Assembly: GCA_030432695.1 (NCBI GenBank)
Contig: JAUILN010000021.1
Coordinates: forward strand, 101,936-165,935
Direction of reading: 5' to 3'
DNA: 64,000 bases
Origin: a bacterium
Lineage (GTDB): Bacteria; Planctomycetota; UBA1135; UBA2386
Below, one piece after another: positions 25,860 through 34,530 of the stretch (the stretch's first letter is position 1; each line of letters starts with the position of its first letter). The position numbers were made by a program, and so were the translations under genes. The notes under the pieces were generated by a model, which saw only the letters and a list, made by a program, of their open reading frames with translations, did no database searches and was not told where the DNA came from.

Positions 25860-27110
25860 TCACCTGTGCTCGGCGGCGCCGGGGAGCGTCAGGCTTGCCG
25901 GAAGCTCGAGGCGCAGCTCCGGTTCGCCGGGGGGGGCGGGGCAGATCAGGGTGGCGAGAGCCGTGTCGGTTGCTGGTTCGTAGCGGATCGTGCCGCGGAA
26001 CGGCGACGCGAGTTCACCGAGAGGGTCGCCGGCGTGGAGTCGCAACATGCCGATCGCCAGGCGCACTCGCACCAGCGGTGCGAGCATGTTGGTGAGTCGG
26101 TCGTGCAGGCTTCCCATGGCGAGGAGGGGATCCGGTGCGTGGCTGGTCTCATAGCTGCGCAGGCGGGCCTGCACCACGTCGAACGGCTGGCTGAGCAGCG
26201 GATCGATGATCCGAGCGATGGCGAGTTGACGCTCGAGGCCTGCGGACAGGGCGAGGGTCCAGCTGAATCCGTGGCGCCACAGGTAGAGCCTCGAGTGGTC
26301 GAAGATCTCGACGCGACCCGACCGACGGCCGATCCACTCCGCCTCCCGCAGGAATGCTCCCCCTGGATCGGGCCAGGAGCCGGTCAGGTCGATCAGGAAG
26401 CCCGCCAGTCGTCGCGCTTCGTCGGGCGGCATCGGGTGCTCGGTCAGCGACTCGGCCAGTGTGCTGCAGTGCAGATCGAGGATCGCGGAGCCCACTAGCG
26501 TCAGCAGCATGCTCGTGTGGTCGCCCAGATCGCGTGCGTGCTGGAACGCCGTGGACCAGAGCGCGACGCGGCGGTTCGAGCCTTCGCCTTCCGGAGTCGC
26601 AAGGGCTGCGGTCCGCATCAGGTGTCCGAGATTGAGGTGTTCGAACACGTCGACGTCGTCGAGCACCTCCGCGGGACGCCGGTTGCCCCCGTAGGGGTGC
26701 CTCGCCGCGGTCAGCATGTCTTCGATCACGCCTGCGTTCTTGGCGAGGGCCGCTGCGGTGGCTGCATCGTCGGGTCGCGCGCCGTTCTGGTAGGCCTCGG
26801 CCAAGGGCTCGACCGTTGCGGCGTCGAGGCGTCGGCTCCCTCCAGTATAGAGTTCGAAAGCCGAGGTCTCCTCGTCGACGATGTCGCCCATCTCGGAGGC
26901 TGCTCCAGTCGCTCCGGGGATCGGCGGGCGGGGCCGGATCCGATCCGCGATCTCCCGCGAGAGCGCATCGGTCCGCTCCCGCAGCTGTTCGGCCGCGTGC
27001 TCCAGCCCGAAGACCGCCGAGATACTGGTCACGATCGCCACAGCGGCCACGCCCACGGCGATGCGTTGGCCGGTAGGAAAGCGACTCGACTCCGTTGCTC
27101 GGGTTGACAT
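25860..27110 (-). CDS. Membrane-anchored protein of an unknown four-member family, copy 1
   Basis: 416 residues from ATG at 27110; an in-frame ATG at 27149 is an alternative. One N-terminal membrane helix (IAVGVAAVAIVTSISAVFG) is followed by the family signature EIADRIRPRPPIPG and then a helical domain. Near the C-terminus is LRLHAGDPLGELASPFRGTI, a motif shared with the three other copies on this strand up to 31710. Copies 1 and 2 are most alike (FQHARDLGDH, EAEWIGR, NGFSWTLALxxGxE-like stretches). No enzyme motif is present. The family appears to be exported and anchored, with a large periplasmic part. Confidence 0.7.
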   Translation of the reverse strand: MSTRATESSRFPTGQRIAVGVAAVAIVTSISAVFGLEHAAEQLRERTDALSREIADRIRPRPPIPGATGAASEMGDIVDEETSAFELYTGGSRRLDAATVEPLAEAYQNGARPDDAATAAALAKNAGVIEDMLTAARHPYGGNRRPAEVLDDVDVFEHLNLGHLMRTAALATPEGEGSNRRVALWSTAFQHARDLGDHTSMLLTLVGSAILDLHCSTLAESLTEHPMPPDEARRLAGFLIDLTGSWPDPGGAFLREAEWIGRRSGRVEIFDHSRLYLWRHGFSWTLALSAGLERQLAIARIIDPLLSQPFDVVQARLRSYETSHAPDPLLAMGSLHDRLTNMLAPLVRVRLAIGMLRLHAGDPLGELASPFRGTIRYEPATDTALATLICPAPPGEPELRLELPASLTLPGAAEHR

Positions 27111-27194
27111 CGCGCCAGGAGACGGCACCGCGGTCGGCTTCCTTCCCACGCGTTCGGGCGAAGGACGACGAGGCCGCGCGCCGGCTTGCTCCCT

Positions 27195-28442
27195 TCACCG
27201 ATGTTCGGGTGGTCCACCCGGGAGCCGGAGCGCTTCGGGCAGGGCGAGGCGGATCTCCGTGCCACTCGCCGGACCGGGGCAGATCAGCTCGGCCGGTCCA
27301 GGCCCGGACTCGTAGCGGATCGTGCCGCCGAATGGGGAGGCGAGCTCACCGAGCGGATCCCCGGCATGCAGGCGCAGCAGGCCGGATACGAGGCGGACGT
27401 GCGCCAATGGCTCGAGTGTGTGGGCGAGCTGGTTGTGGTGGTCCTTGATCCCGAACGGATGGCTCTGCGAATGGGTGGTCTCGTAGTCGCGCAGCCGGGC
27501 GCGGACCGTGTCGAACGGCTGGCCGAGCAGCGGGTCGATGATCCGCGCCACCGCGAGCTGATGTTCCATGCCCGCCGCCAGGGCGAGCGTCCAACTGAAG
27601 CCATTGCGCCAGAGGTGCAGGCGCGACAGGTCGAGCCGCGCCGGCGCCGCGGCGCACCGGCCGATCCACTCGGCCTCGCGCAGGAACACGCCGCCCGGAT
27701 CCGGCCAGGCCGCGGCCATCTCGCCGAGGAACCCGGCCAGTCGGCGGGCGTGCTCGGGCGGCATCGGTTGCTCGGTCAGTGACTCGACCAGTGCGGCGGT
27801 GTGGCGTTCCGCGAGGCCCCTTCCGACCAAGGTCAGCACCAGGGTCGAGTGGTCGCACAGATCGCGGGCATGCTGGAACGCGGCCGCCCAGAGCTTGCCC
27901 CGGCGGTCGGCGTCGTCGCCGCCGGTCGCGGCCAGCGCGGCGGTCTCGATCACCAGCGCGAGGTTGTTGTGCTCGAAGATGAGCGCCGCGGCCAGCGGAT
28001 CGGGTGCCTCCAGGTGGGCTCCGATCGGCCGGCGGGCGGCCTCCAGCGCGGTCGCGACCGCTCCGGCGTTGGCGGTCGATGCCGCGGCGGCGACAGCCGG
28101 GTCGGGCCGGGTCTCGCTGCTGTATGCGTTCACCAGCGGCTCCAAGCTCGGAGCGTGGAGCTGGCGGATCGCCATGGCGTAGAGCTCGTACGCCGAGGCC
28201 TCGGCGCTGTCCGTCGTCGGTCGCGCCTGCTCCGCGGTGCTCGAGGACGGGATCGGCGGACGCGGCCGGATCCGGTCGGCGATCTCGCGGGCCAGCGCGG
28301 CAGTGCGCTCGTCGAGTCGATCGGCCGTTCGCCCGAGCCCGAAGATCGCGGCGATGCCGGCCAGGATCGCCAGGGCGACGAGGCCCCAGCCGAGGCGTCG
28401 GATGGCGGAGGGGCGGGCTGCCGGTGCTGCGTCGGGTTGCAT
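27195..28442 (-). CDS. Membrane-anchored protein of the same four-member family, copy 2
   Basis: 415 residues from ATG at 28442. The frame is open far upstream, but only from this methionine does the sequence look like protein: a short basic stretch, then a membrane helix (GLVALAILAGIAAIFGLG) and EIADRIRPRPPIP. It aligns end to end with copy 1, including WPDPGGxFLREAEWIGR, ARIIDPLL-QPFD and LRLHAGDPLGELASPFGGTI. It lies 84 bases upstream of copy 1, so the two are probably cotranscribed. Function unknown. Confidence 0.7.
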   Translation of the reverse strand: MQPDAAPAARPSAIRRLGWGLVALAILAGIAAIFGLGRTADRLDERTAALAREIADRIRPRPPIPSSSTAEQARPTTDSAEASAYELYAMAIRQLHAPSLEPLVNAYSSETRPDPAVAAAASTANAGAVATALEAARRPIGAHLEAPDPLAAALIFEHNNLALVIETAALAATGGDDADRRGKLWAAAFQHARDLCDHSTLVLTLVGRGLAERHTAALVESLTEQPMPPEHARRLAGFLGEMAAAWPDPGGVFLREAEWIGRCAAAPARLDLSRLHLWRNGFSWTLALAAGMEHQLAVARIIDPLLGQPFDTVRARLRDYETTHSQSHPFGIKDHHNQLAHTLEPLAHVRLVSGLLRLHAGDPLGELASPFGGTIRYESGPGPAELICPGPASGTEIRLALPEALRLPGGPPEHR

Positions 28443-28516
28443 GGTCTCGCCAGACGACCCAGAGCACCGGTTCTTTCCCTCGCGGGGATCGCCTGGCTCC
28501 TGGCCGCACATGTCGG

Positions 28517-29046
28517 TCACGCCCGGCGCGACTGCGCCACAGGAGCGGTGGGCGCCAGGTCCCGGGTCTCCGCGTAGAGCGCGAGCCGCAGCTCGAAGCC
28601 GCGTTCGATGTTCCGGCAGGCGGCGTCGGCCGGGCGCTCCACCTCGCCGGCATCGTTCGAGAGCTGCCACGGGCATTGGCCGCCGCAGAGATGGCGGGCC
28701 CAGCAGCTGGCGCACTTCGGACCGGCTGGGGAGACTCGGTCCGTGCTTCTCCGTTTGCTCCTCGTCGGTCGAGCCGATCTCCACCAACCGAGTGCCGAGG
28801 CTCGGCAGGTGGCGCTCGACCTCCTCGTGTCGTCGCTCTCGTCGCAGTCTTGGTCTTCCTGGTAGCCGACACCCGAACCATGGGGGCAATGCAGCGGGCC
28901 CGCGGCACCACCGGACTCGCCGCCATGGCGAAGCCCGCGGTCAGGAAGGTGATACCGAGGATGCCGAGCAGCTTGCGACGGGTGCCCGGTGCGTCTTCGG
29001 GACGATCGCCTGCGGCGTCCTGGTTGGCATCCGCGGCGCCATGCAT
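28517..29046 (-). pseudogene. Decayed radical SAM/SPASM maturase-like gene
   Basis: On the minus strand, 28517-28717 encodes a clean SPASM-type cluster-binding tail: CASCWARHLCGGQC gives the C-x2-C-x5-C-x3-C pattern, followed by a further Cys in AACRNIERGFELRL and then a stop. Upstream, protein-like stretches continue in other frames: RHEEVERHLPSLGTRLVEIG, then an acidic YQEDQDCDESDD run, then a hydrophobic RRKLLGILGITFLTAGFAMA segment starting near ATG 29046. No single frame joins them, and the radical SAM CxxxCxxC core is missing. The region therefore looks like the frameshifted remains of a maturase and perhaps a small exported partner. It interrupts the four-paralogue cluster. Confidence 0.5.
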
Positions 29047-29146
29047 CGGGTTCGTCCCGGTGGCGGCGGTCGGTTCTGCAAGACCGGCGGAGATCCTGGG
29101 CGCGAGGGCGCGTGCTGGGCGGAAAGGTCTCCCGTGACACGGACCA

Positions 29147-30424
29147 CTAGCGATCGTCGATCGCTCGGGCGAGCCGAGCCGGGACTTCCAAGCCGATGTC
29201 GGCGCCGGCATCGATGTTCAGGGACTCTCGCGCTTCGTCGCGCCGGACGGAGATCGGTCCGTCGAACGGCGAGGACATGGTGGGTGGGGTCGCCCCGGCG
29301 TGCAGGTGGAGGAGTTGCACGATCACGCGCAGCCAGGCGCGTTCGCTGCGGCGCTGCTCCAGCTCCTCTTGCAGGAATGCGGCGTCGATCAGCGGGCGGT
29401 CCGCGGAGCGCGCGTTCATCGCGTCGATCGCGGGGCGGACCTCGGACCACGGCAGGCGCTGGATCCGGTCCGACTCGGCGGCCACGGTGCGGGCGACGTC
29501 GTACGCGTGCATGACGTAGAGGTGCTTCGAGAAGAACCAGTGCCAGCTCGTGGGCGCAACCGGAAGTGAGTCGTCGATCTCGGACTCGGCCAGCCCCATG
29601 CCGACCTGCACCGTGTGCAGCAGGGACCCCGCCGGGGTGGGCCAGCCTTCGTCGACCGCGGTGGCGAACTCGGCGAGGCGCTGCGCGAGGGGGCGTGGCA
29701 GCGGTTGGTCCAGCAGGCGGGTGAGCAGGGCCTGGGCCAGTTCGGCGAACAGGGGCGGCTCGACCGCTGAGGGGCGGCCGTGGTCGAAATGGTCGCGGCA
29801 GACCTGGAGGAGCGATTCCCAGCAGGCGGTGCGGAGCTCTTGGTTTCCCGTGTCCGATGCGTGTCTGGCGGCATGGAACAGCGCCGGCGCCGCGGTCCCG
29901 AGTTCGAGGCCGTGGAACAGCTCGTCGATGCTCGTCGCGGCACGTCGCGCGCCGACGGCTCGCCGTGCGCCGACATGCAGGAGCCGGATCATCCCGTCAC
30001 ACGTCGTCTGGACTTCGAGGCTCAGGTCCGGGTCGTCCGGGAAGAATCCTGGTCGGGTCTCCTCAGGACCGACCACCTCGCCGGGGAACAGTCTGTCCTC
30101 GTCGACCTCGTGGTTCCACAGCCACTCACGCGCGGCGTCGTAGGCGTCGGTCGCCCAACGCGAGTCGGGCAGTTCGACATCCGCGTCGCCCAGTCCCGGA
30201 ACCGGCTGCGGGATCGGCCGCGGCCGGATCGAGGCCTCGATCTCGACTTCGAGGGCCCATTCGCTGACGAAGCGGAGCAGGCGGCAGCCGGCCCAGGTCA
30301 GCACCGGCGCGGCGGCCAGCAGCAGCAGCGTGGCGAGGGTCAGGCGACGGCGGAGCCTGCGGGCGCGCACGGGGCCGATGCGGCGTGGCTCCGCATGAGG
30401 ATCGTGGTCCGAGTCGTCTTCCAT
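29147..30424 (-). CDS. Membrane-anchored protein of the same four-member family, copy 3
   Basis: 425 residues from ATG at 30424. A basic N-terminus (RARRLRRRL) precedes a membrane helix (TLATLLLLAAAPVLTWAGC) and then EASIRPRPIPQPVPG. It shares with copy 4 ELRTACWESLLQVCRDHFDH against ELRTACFETLLQVYRDTFDH, AWLRVIVQLLHLHAG and SPFDGPI, and more distantly resembles copies 1 and 2 in the same C-terminal motif. Twelve bases separate its start from the stop of copy 4. No known domain is visible. Confidence 0.7.
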   Translation of the reverse strand: MEDDSDHDPHAEPRRIGPVRARRLRRRLTLATLLLLAAAPVLTWAGCRLLRFVSEWALEVEIEASIRPRPIPQPVPGLGDADVELPDSRWATDAYDAAREWLWNHEVDEDRLFPGEVVGPEETRPGFFPDDPDLSLEVQTTCDGMIRLLHVGARRAVGARRAATSIDELFHGLELGTAAPALFHAARHASDTGNQELRTACWESLLQVCRDHFDHGRPSAVEPPLFAELAQALLTRLLDQPLPRPLAQRLAEFATAVDEGWPTPAGSLLHTVQVGMGLAESEIDDSLPVAPTSWHWFFSKHLYVMHAYDVARTVAAESDRIQRLPWSEVRPAIDAMNARSADRPLIDAAFLQEELEQRRSERAWLRVIVQLLHLHAGATPPTMSSPFDGPISVRRDEARESLNIDAGADIGLEVPARLARAIDDR

Positions 30425-30435
30425 GGTGGCGGTCT

Positions 30436-31710
30436 TCAGCGAGGCGTCCCGGCGCGCACGACGGAGCGCGCGAACTCGAGCGCGATGCCGTCTCCGGCGT
30501 CGATGCGGACCGGGGTCGAGGCGGTTCCGCGCGCGATGGTGATCGGGTTGCCGAACGGAGACTGCATCATCGGCGGGGGTTCGCCGGCGTGCAGGTGGAG
30601 GAGCTGGACGATCACGCGCAGCCAGGCGCGCTCACGGCGGCGCTGGGCGAGCGTCTCGACCAGCGACTCCTGGCCGACGAGCCACTCGACCTCTTCCGTG
30701 AGGGTCAGACCGCGGATCCTGCGCTCGACCTCGGGCCAGGGTAGCGAGTCGGTGCCGGAGACGTTCGCCGCGAGGTCGAGCAGCTCGTTCGTGACCCGAG
30801 CCGAGTTCAGCTGCGGTGCGTAGTCGTGGTCTTCCGGAAGTTCCGGGTGCGGCCCTGGATCGCCCGCGTACGGCCCGCCCGGTTGGGCTCGCGCCTCCTC
30901 GAAGGCCCGCTGGCCCTCGACGAACCAGTCGAGTGATTGGCCGACGAAGGCGACCAGCCGGCCCTCGGCGAGTGGCCAGTCCGCATCGACCGCGAGGGAG
31001 AACCGTGCCAGGCGCAGAGCCAGCTCCGGCGGCAGTGGATGTTCGTCAAGTGCTTCGGCGAGCGCGTGGGCGACGACCTCGAACTGCAGGTCGGGACCGA
31101 TCGGGTCGTCGTGGTCGAAGGTGTCCCGGTAGACCTGCAGGAGGGTCTCGAAGCAGGCCGTGCGGAGTTCCTGTTGCCCGGTGACCGCGTAGTGCCGCGC
31201 GGCGTGGCGGAGCGAGAGCTGCCAGCGGTCGCGACCTTCGTGGGGAACGAAGACGCCGTAGTAGCCCGGCTTCGGACCGGCGTTCGGGCTTCGGGCGGCG
31301 GCGTGGAGGAGGGAGAGGAGGATCGCGTCGTCGCGCACCACCTCCGCGCTGCGTGCCGCGTCGCCCTCGAGTTCCCGGGTGATCCGGACAGGCTCGCTGG
31401 AGGGTCGTGCCTCGGTGTAGGTCCAGATCCAACCCTGGATCGCGTCGTAGGCATCCGTCGCATACCTGCGCGGTCCGATCCAGGGCTCCGCGTACAACCC
31501 GTCCACCTCGGGTTCCGCGATGGCGCGGGGCCGAGCCGAAGCGTGGAGCGCCTCGTTGGCGGCCTCGAGTGCCATCGACCACTGCAGTTCGGCGTACGCC
31601 CAAGGGGCCACCGGCACGAGCGTGAAGGCGACGAAGACCAGGATGCCGACCCGGATCCAGCGTCCGCCGCCGCGGCATGACCGACCCGAGGCTCGCTTCG
31701 CGAGGTGCAT
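30436..31710 (-). CDS. Membrane-anchored protein of the same four-member family, copy 4
   Basis: 424 residues from ATG at 31710; further upstream the open frame loses protein character. An Arg-rich start and a membrane helix (VGILVFVAFTLVPVAPWAYA) are followed by ARPRAIAEPEVDG, the diverged form of the family's RPRPIP block. RYATDAYDAIQGWIW matches WATDAYDAAREWLW in copy 3. The end carries LLHLHAGEPPPMMQSPFGNPI. It is first in the minus-strand run 31710-25860 and is divergent from the NuoF-like gene 60 bases away. Confidence 0.7.
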   Translation of the reverse strand: MHLAKRASGRSCRGGGRWIRVGILVFVAFTLVPVAPWAYAELQWSMALEAANEALHASARPRAIAEPEVDGLYAEPWIGPRRYATDAYDAIQGWIWTYTEARPSSEPVRITRELEGDAARSAEVVRDDAILLSLLHAAARSPNAGPKPGYYGVFVPHEGRDRWQLSLRHAARHYAVTGQQELRTACFETLLQVYRDTFDHDDPIGPDLQFEVVAHALAEALDEHPLPPELALRLARFSLAVDADWPLAEGRLVAFVGQSLDWFVEGQRAFEEARAQPGGPYAGDPGPHPELPEDHDYAPQLNSARVTNELLDLAANVSGTDSLPWPEVERRIRGLTLTEEVEWLVGQESLVETLAQRRRERAWLRVIVQLLHLHAGEPPPMMQSPFGNPITIARGTASTPVRIDAGDGIALEFARSVVRAGTPR

Positions 31711-31770
31711 CCCTGGAGCGTATCCCAGCGCCGTCTTGCGCCCACCCGACCTCGACGCCACAACGTCTCC

Positions 31771-33012
31771 ATGAGCCCACCGATCCTCCTGACCCGACCC
31801 GCGGACGCGCCGCGCCAGGACCTCGATGCCTACCGGGCGGCTGGCGGCTACGAGGCACTCCGCGCGGCGGTGGCCGGCGACCCGGGCGACGTGCTGCGGG
31901 CGGTGGACGAGTCGGGCCTGCTCGGCCGGGGCGGCGCGGCGTTCCCGGCGGCGGTGAAGTGGAAGCTGGCGGCGGCGCAGGACGCCGAGGTCAAGCACGT
32001 GGTCGCCAATGGCGGCGAGCACGAGCCGGGCAGCGAGAAGGACAAGTTCCTGGTGGCGCGCTACCCGCACGCGGTGCTCGAGGGGATGGCGCTGTGCGCG
32101 CTGGCGACCGGGGCGACGCGCGGCTGGGTCTACCTGATCGAGGACATGGCCGAGCAGATCGCGGCGGTCGAGGTGGCGCTCGAAGAGGCGCGGGCCGCGG
32201 GGCTGGTGGGGGAGCGGGTTCTCGGCTCGGAGTTCTCGTTCGAGGTCTCGATCCACCGCGCGCCGACCACCTACGTCGCCGGCGAGGAGTCGGCGGCGAT
32301 CGACTCGATCGAGGGCGGGCCGGGCAAGCCGAAGAAGAAGCCGCCGTATCCGGGCGAGGCCGGGATCCACGGCCAGCCGACCACGGTCAACAACGTCGAG
32401 ACCCTGGCGCACGTCGCCTGGATCGTCCGCAACGGGCCCGACGCCTACCGCGCGATCGGCACCCCGGACAGCCCCGGCACGATGCTGTTCACGTTGGGCG
32501 ACCGCTTCGTGAAGCCCGGCGTGGTCGAGGCGCCGTTCGGGACCACCTGGCGGCAGTTGTTCGAGGAGCACGGCGGCGGACTCGAGAGCGGTCGCGCGGT
32601 GCGGGCCATCCAGCCGGCGATGAGCTGCGGATTCCTGACTGCCGAGCACCTCGACGTCGGCATCGCCCACGAGACGCTGCGGCCGCTCGGCTCGTCGCCC
32701 GGCTGTGGCGGCATCCGCGTGGTCGAGGAGGGTGAAGACGTGCTGCCGGTGCTGGTCGGCATCGCGCAGTTCTTCATGGACGAGCAGTGCGGGCAATGTC
32801 CGCCGTGCCGGATGGAGACCAACCAGTTCGCCCACGTGCTCAAGGGCGTGCAGGCCGGCAAAGGTGGGGCAGGCTACGCCGAGCCGATCCGCAAGGTCGC
32901 GGCCTTCGCGCGGCGCAAGGGGCACTGCTCGCTGATCGAGATGGCGGCGGCGCCGATCCTCAGTGCCTTGGACGTCTTCGCCGAAGACCTGGCCGCGGCG
33001 GCGGGCGCTTGA
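31771..33012 (+). CDS. NuoF-like NADH-dependent flavoprotein with [4Fe-4S] site
   Basis: 413 residues from ATG at 31771. The FMN/NAD-binding opening GRGGAAFPA is at 52-60, followed by VVANGGEHEPGSEKD and a TTYVAGEESAAIDSIEG stretch, both typical of NuoF. An SLBB-type section follows, and then the iron-sulphur domain with Cys340, Cys343 and Cys346 in CGQCPPC and Cys386 in KGHCSL. It is a stand-alone unit, since no other complex I subunits are nearby. With the NuoE-like protein at 25508 it could form a two-part NADH:acceptor oxidoreductase. Its stop overlaps the start of the next gene (TTGA). Confidence 0.85.
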   Translation: MSPPILLTRPADAPRQDLDAYRAAGGYEALRAAVAGDPGDVLRAVDESGLLGRGGAAFPAAVKWKLAAAQDAEVKHVVANGGEHEPGSEKDKFLVARYPHAVLEGMALCALATGATRGWVYLIEDMAEQIAAVEVALEEARAAGLVGERVLGSEFSFEVSIHRAPTTYVAGEESAAIDSIEGGPGKPKKKPPYPGEAGIHGQPTTVNNVETLAHVAWIVRNGPDAYRAIGTPDSPGTMLFTLGDRFVKPGVVEAPFGTTWRQLFEEHGGGLESGRAVRAIQPAMSCGFLTAEHLDVGIAHETLRPLGSSPGCGGIRVVEEGEDVLPVLVGIAQFFMDEQCGQCPPCRMETNQFAHVLKGVQAGKGGAGYAEPIRKVAAFARRKGHCSLIEMAAAPILSALDVFAEDLAAAAGA

Positions 33013-34157
33013 AGTCACCGCTCCGCTACTACGCGCCCTGCTCGCTCGGACTCGAGCCGGTGCTGCGCGCCGAACTCGAGGGTCTCGGCGCCCGCGGCTG
33101 CCACGAGCTCAAGGGTGGTGTGCGCTTCCGCGGCGACGTGGCGCTCGGCTACCGCGCCTGTCTGTGGCTGCGCTCGGCGATCCGCGTGCAGCTCGAGCTC
33201 GCGCAGGCCGAGGTCCACCGCGAGCAGGCGCTCTACGACTTCATCCGCGACCAGGAGTGGGAGCGCTACATCGACAACGCCGGGACCGTCGCGGTCTCGG
33301 CGGCGCTGAACTCATCGTTCCTGACCCACTCGCAGTTCGCGGCGCAGTTGGTGAAGGACGCGGTGGTCGATCGCTTCCGGGATCTCACCGGCGACCGGCC
33401 GAGCGTCGACATCAAGGAGCCGGACCTGCCGATCCACCTGTTCCTCAACCGCGACCACGCCACCCTGTCGATCGATCTCGCCGGTCGCTCGCTGCACAAG
33501 CGCGGCTACCGCGATGCCGAGCAGCACAAGTCGCCGCTCAACGAGGCGCTGGCGGCGGGCCTGGTGCTGGCCAGCGAGTGGGACCTCGAGACGCCGCTGG
33601 TGGATCCGATGTGTGGCTCGGCGACCCTGTTGATCGAGGCGGCGCGGATGGTCCGTGACGTCGCGCCGGGCCTGCAGCGCTCGTTCGCCTTCGAGCGCTG
33701 GCACGATCTCGACAAGGACGTGTGGTCGAGCCTGTTCGACGAGGCGGAGGAGCGGCAGGCCGCGGGCGCGAAGCGGTCGGTGCCGATCGAGGGCGCCGAT
33801 TCGCACCCCGGGTCGGTGGTGCTGGCCCGCCGAGCCGCCGACGCGGCCGGGGTCGGCGACATGATCCGCATCCGCCACACCGATGCGAAGCTCTGGGAGC
33901 CGTCGTTCCGACCCGGCATGGTGCTCACCAATCCGCCCTACGGCGAGCGCATCGGCCACGACGACGAACTCGAGCGGAGTTGGCGCGCGCTCGGCGACTT
34001 CCTGCACCGGCAGAAGGGTGCGACCGCGTGGGTGCTCTCGGGGAATCCGCAGGCCACGCAGTTCCTGCGGCTCTCCAGCGAGCGCCGGATGCCCGTCGCC
34101 AACGGCGGCATCAACTGCCGGTGGATCCGGTATCAGATCCGGGGCGAGACTCCCTGA
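33009..34157 (+). CDS. THUMP-domain class I RNA methyltransferase (RlmL/Trm14-like)
   Basis: 382 residues. The start is taken as TTG at 33009, overlapping the previous stop, because the protein resembles the family from its first residues (YYAPCSLGLEPVLRAELEGLG). Residues 1-160 include a ferredoxin-like and THUMP RNA-binding region. The Rossmann methyltransferase domain shows VDPMCGSATLLIEAA for S-adenosylmethionine binding and the catalytic LTNPPYGERIG near residue 305, typical of N2-guanine methylation of 23S rRNA or tRNA. HKRGYRDAEQHKSPLNE is a further family signature. Length equals that of single-domain RlmL-like proteins. The exact target base is not determined. Confidence 0.88.
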   Translation: MKSPLRYYAPCSLGLEPVLRAELEGLGARGCHELKGGVRFRGDVALGYRACLWLRSAIRVQLELAQAEVHREQALYDFIRDQEWERYIDNAGTVAVSAALNSSFLTHSQFAAQLVKDAVVDRFRDLTGDRPSVDIKEPDLPIHLFLNRDHATLSIDLAGRSLHKRGYRDAEQHKSPLNEALAAGLVLASEWDLETPLVDPMCGSATLLIEAARMVRDVAPGLQRSFAFERWHDLDKDVWSSLFDEAEERQAAGAKRSVPIEGADSHPGSVVLARRAADAAGVGDMIRIRHTDAKLWEPSFRPGMVLTNPPYGERIGHDDELERSWRALGDFLHRQKGATAWVLSGNPQATQFLRLSSERRMPVANGGINCRWIRYQIRGETP

Positions 34158-34216
34158 TCGGGTGCTGAAACGGAGCGCTGGCCGTACCGCTGGCCGCGGC
34201 CGCTTCGGAGGCACCC

Positions 34217-34510
34217 ATGGAAACAACGACGATCTTCTGCCGGCTGCGTCGAGCGCTCCGCTCCGCGGCCCTCCTCGGCCTGGCGCTCTCCACCGCCGGC
34301 CTGACCGCCTGCCACTACCACGGACGTGGTTGCAGCCCGTGCGGCGCGGGCTGGTTCTTCGCAGCCGCGGCCTTGAGCTGCTTCCGCTGCTCGGTCGACG
34401 ACCCGCCGCCTCCGCCCCCGAGCCTGCGCGACATCCTGCCGGCGCCCGCGGCGGACGCTTCGACCGAGGCTGGTCTCGAGCCGCTGGCGCGCTGCGGTGG
34501 GGTGGTCTGA
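34217..34510 (+). CDS. Small cysteine-rich lipoprotein, function unknown
   Basis: 97 residues. A GGAGGCACCC ribosome binding site precedes ATG at 34217. After a basic N-terminus, a hydrophobic stretch ends in the lipobox LTAC, so lipidation at Cys32 is expected. The short mature part contains CSPCGAGW, CFRC and a run of six prolines. No family was recognised. It stands alone between the methyltransferase and a convergent DUF547 gene. Confidence 0.7.
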   Translation: METTTIFCRLRRALRSAALLGLALSTAGLTACHYHGRGCSPCGAGWFFAAAALSCFRCSVDDPPPPPPSLRDILPAPAADASTEAGLEPLARCGGVV

Positions 34511-34530
34511 CCCCGGAGCCTGCGCGCCGA

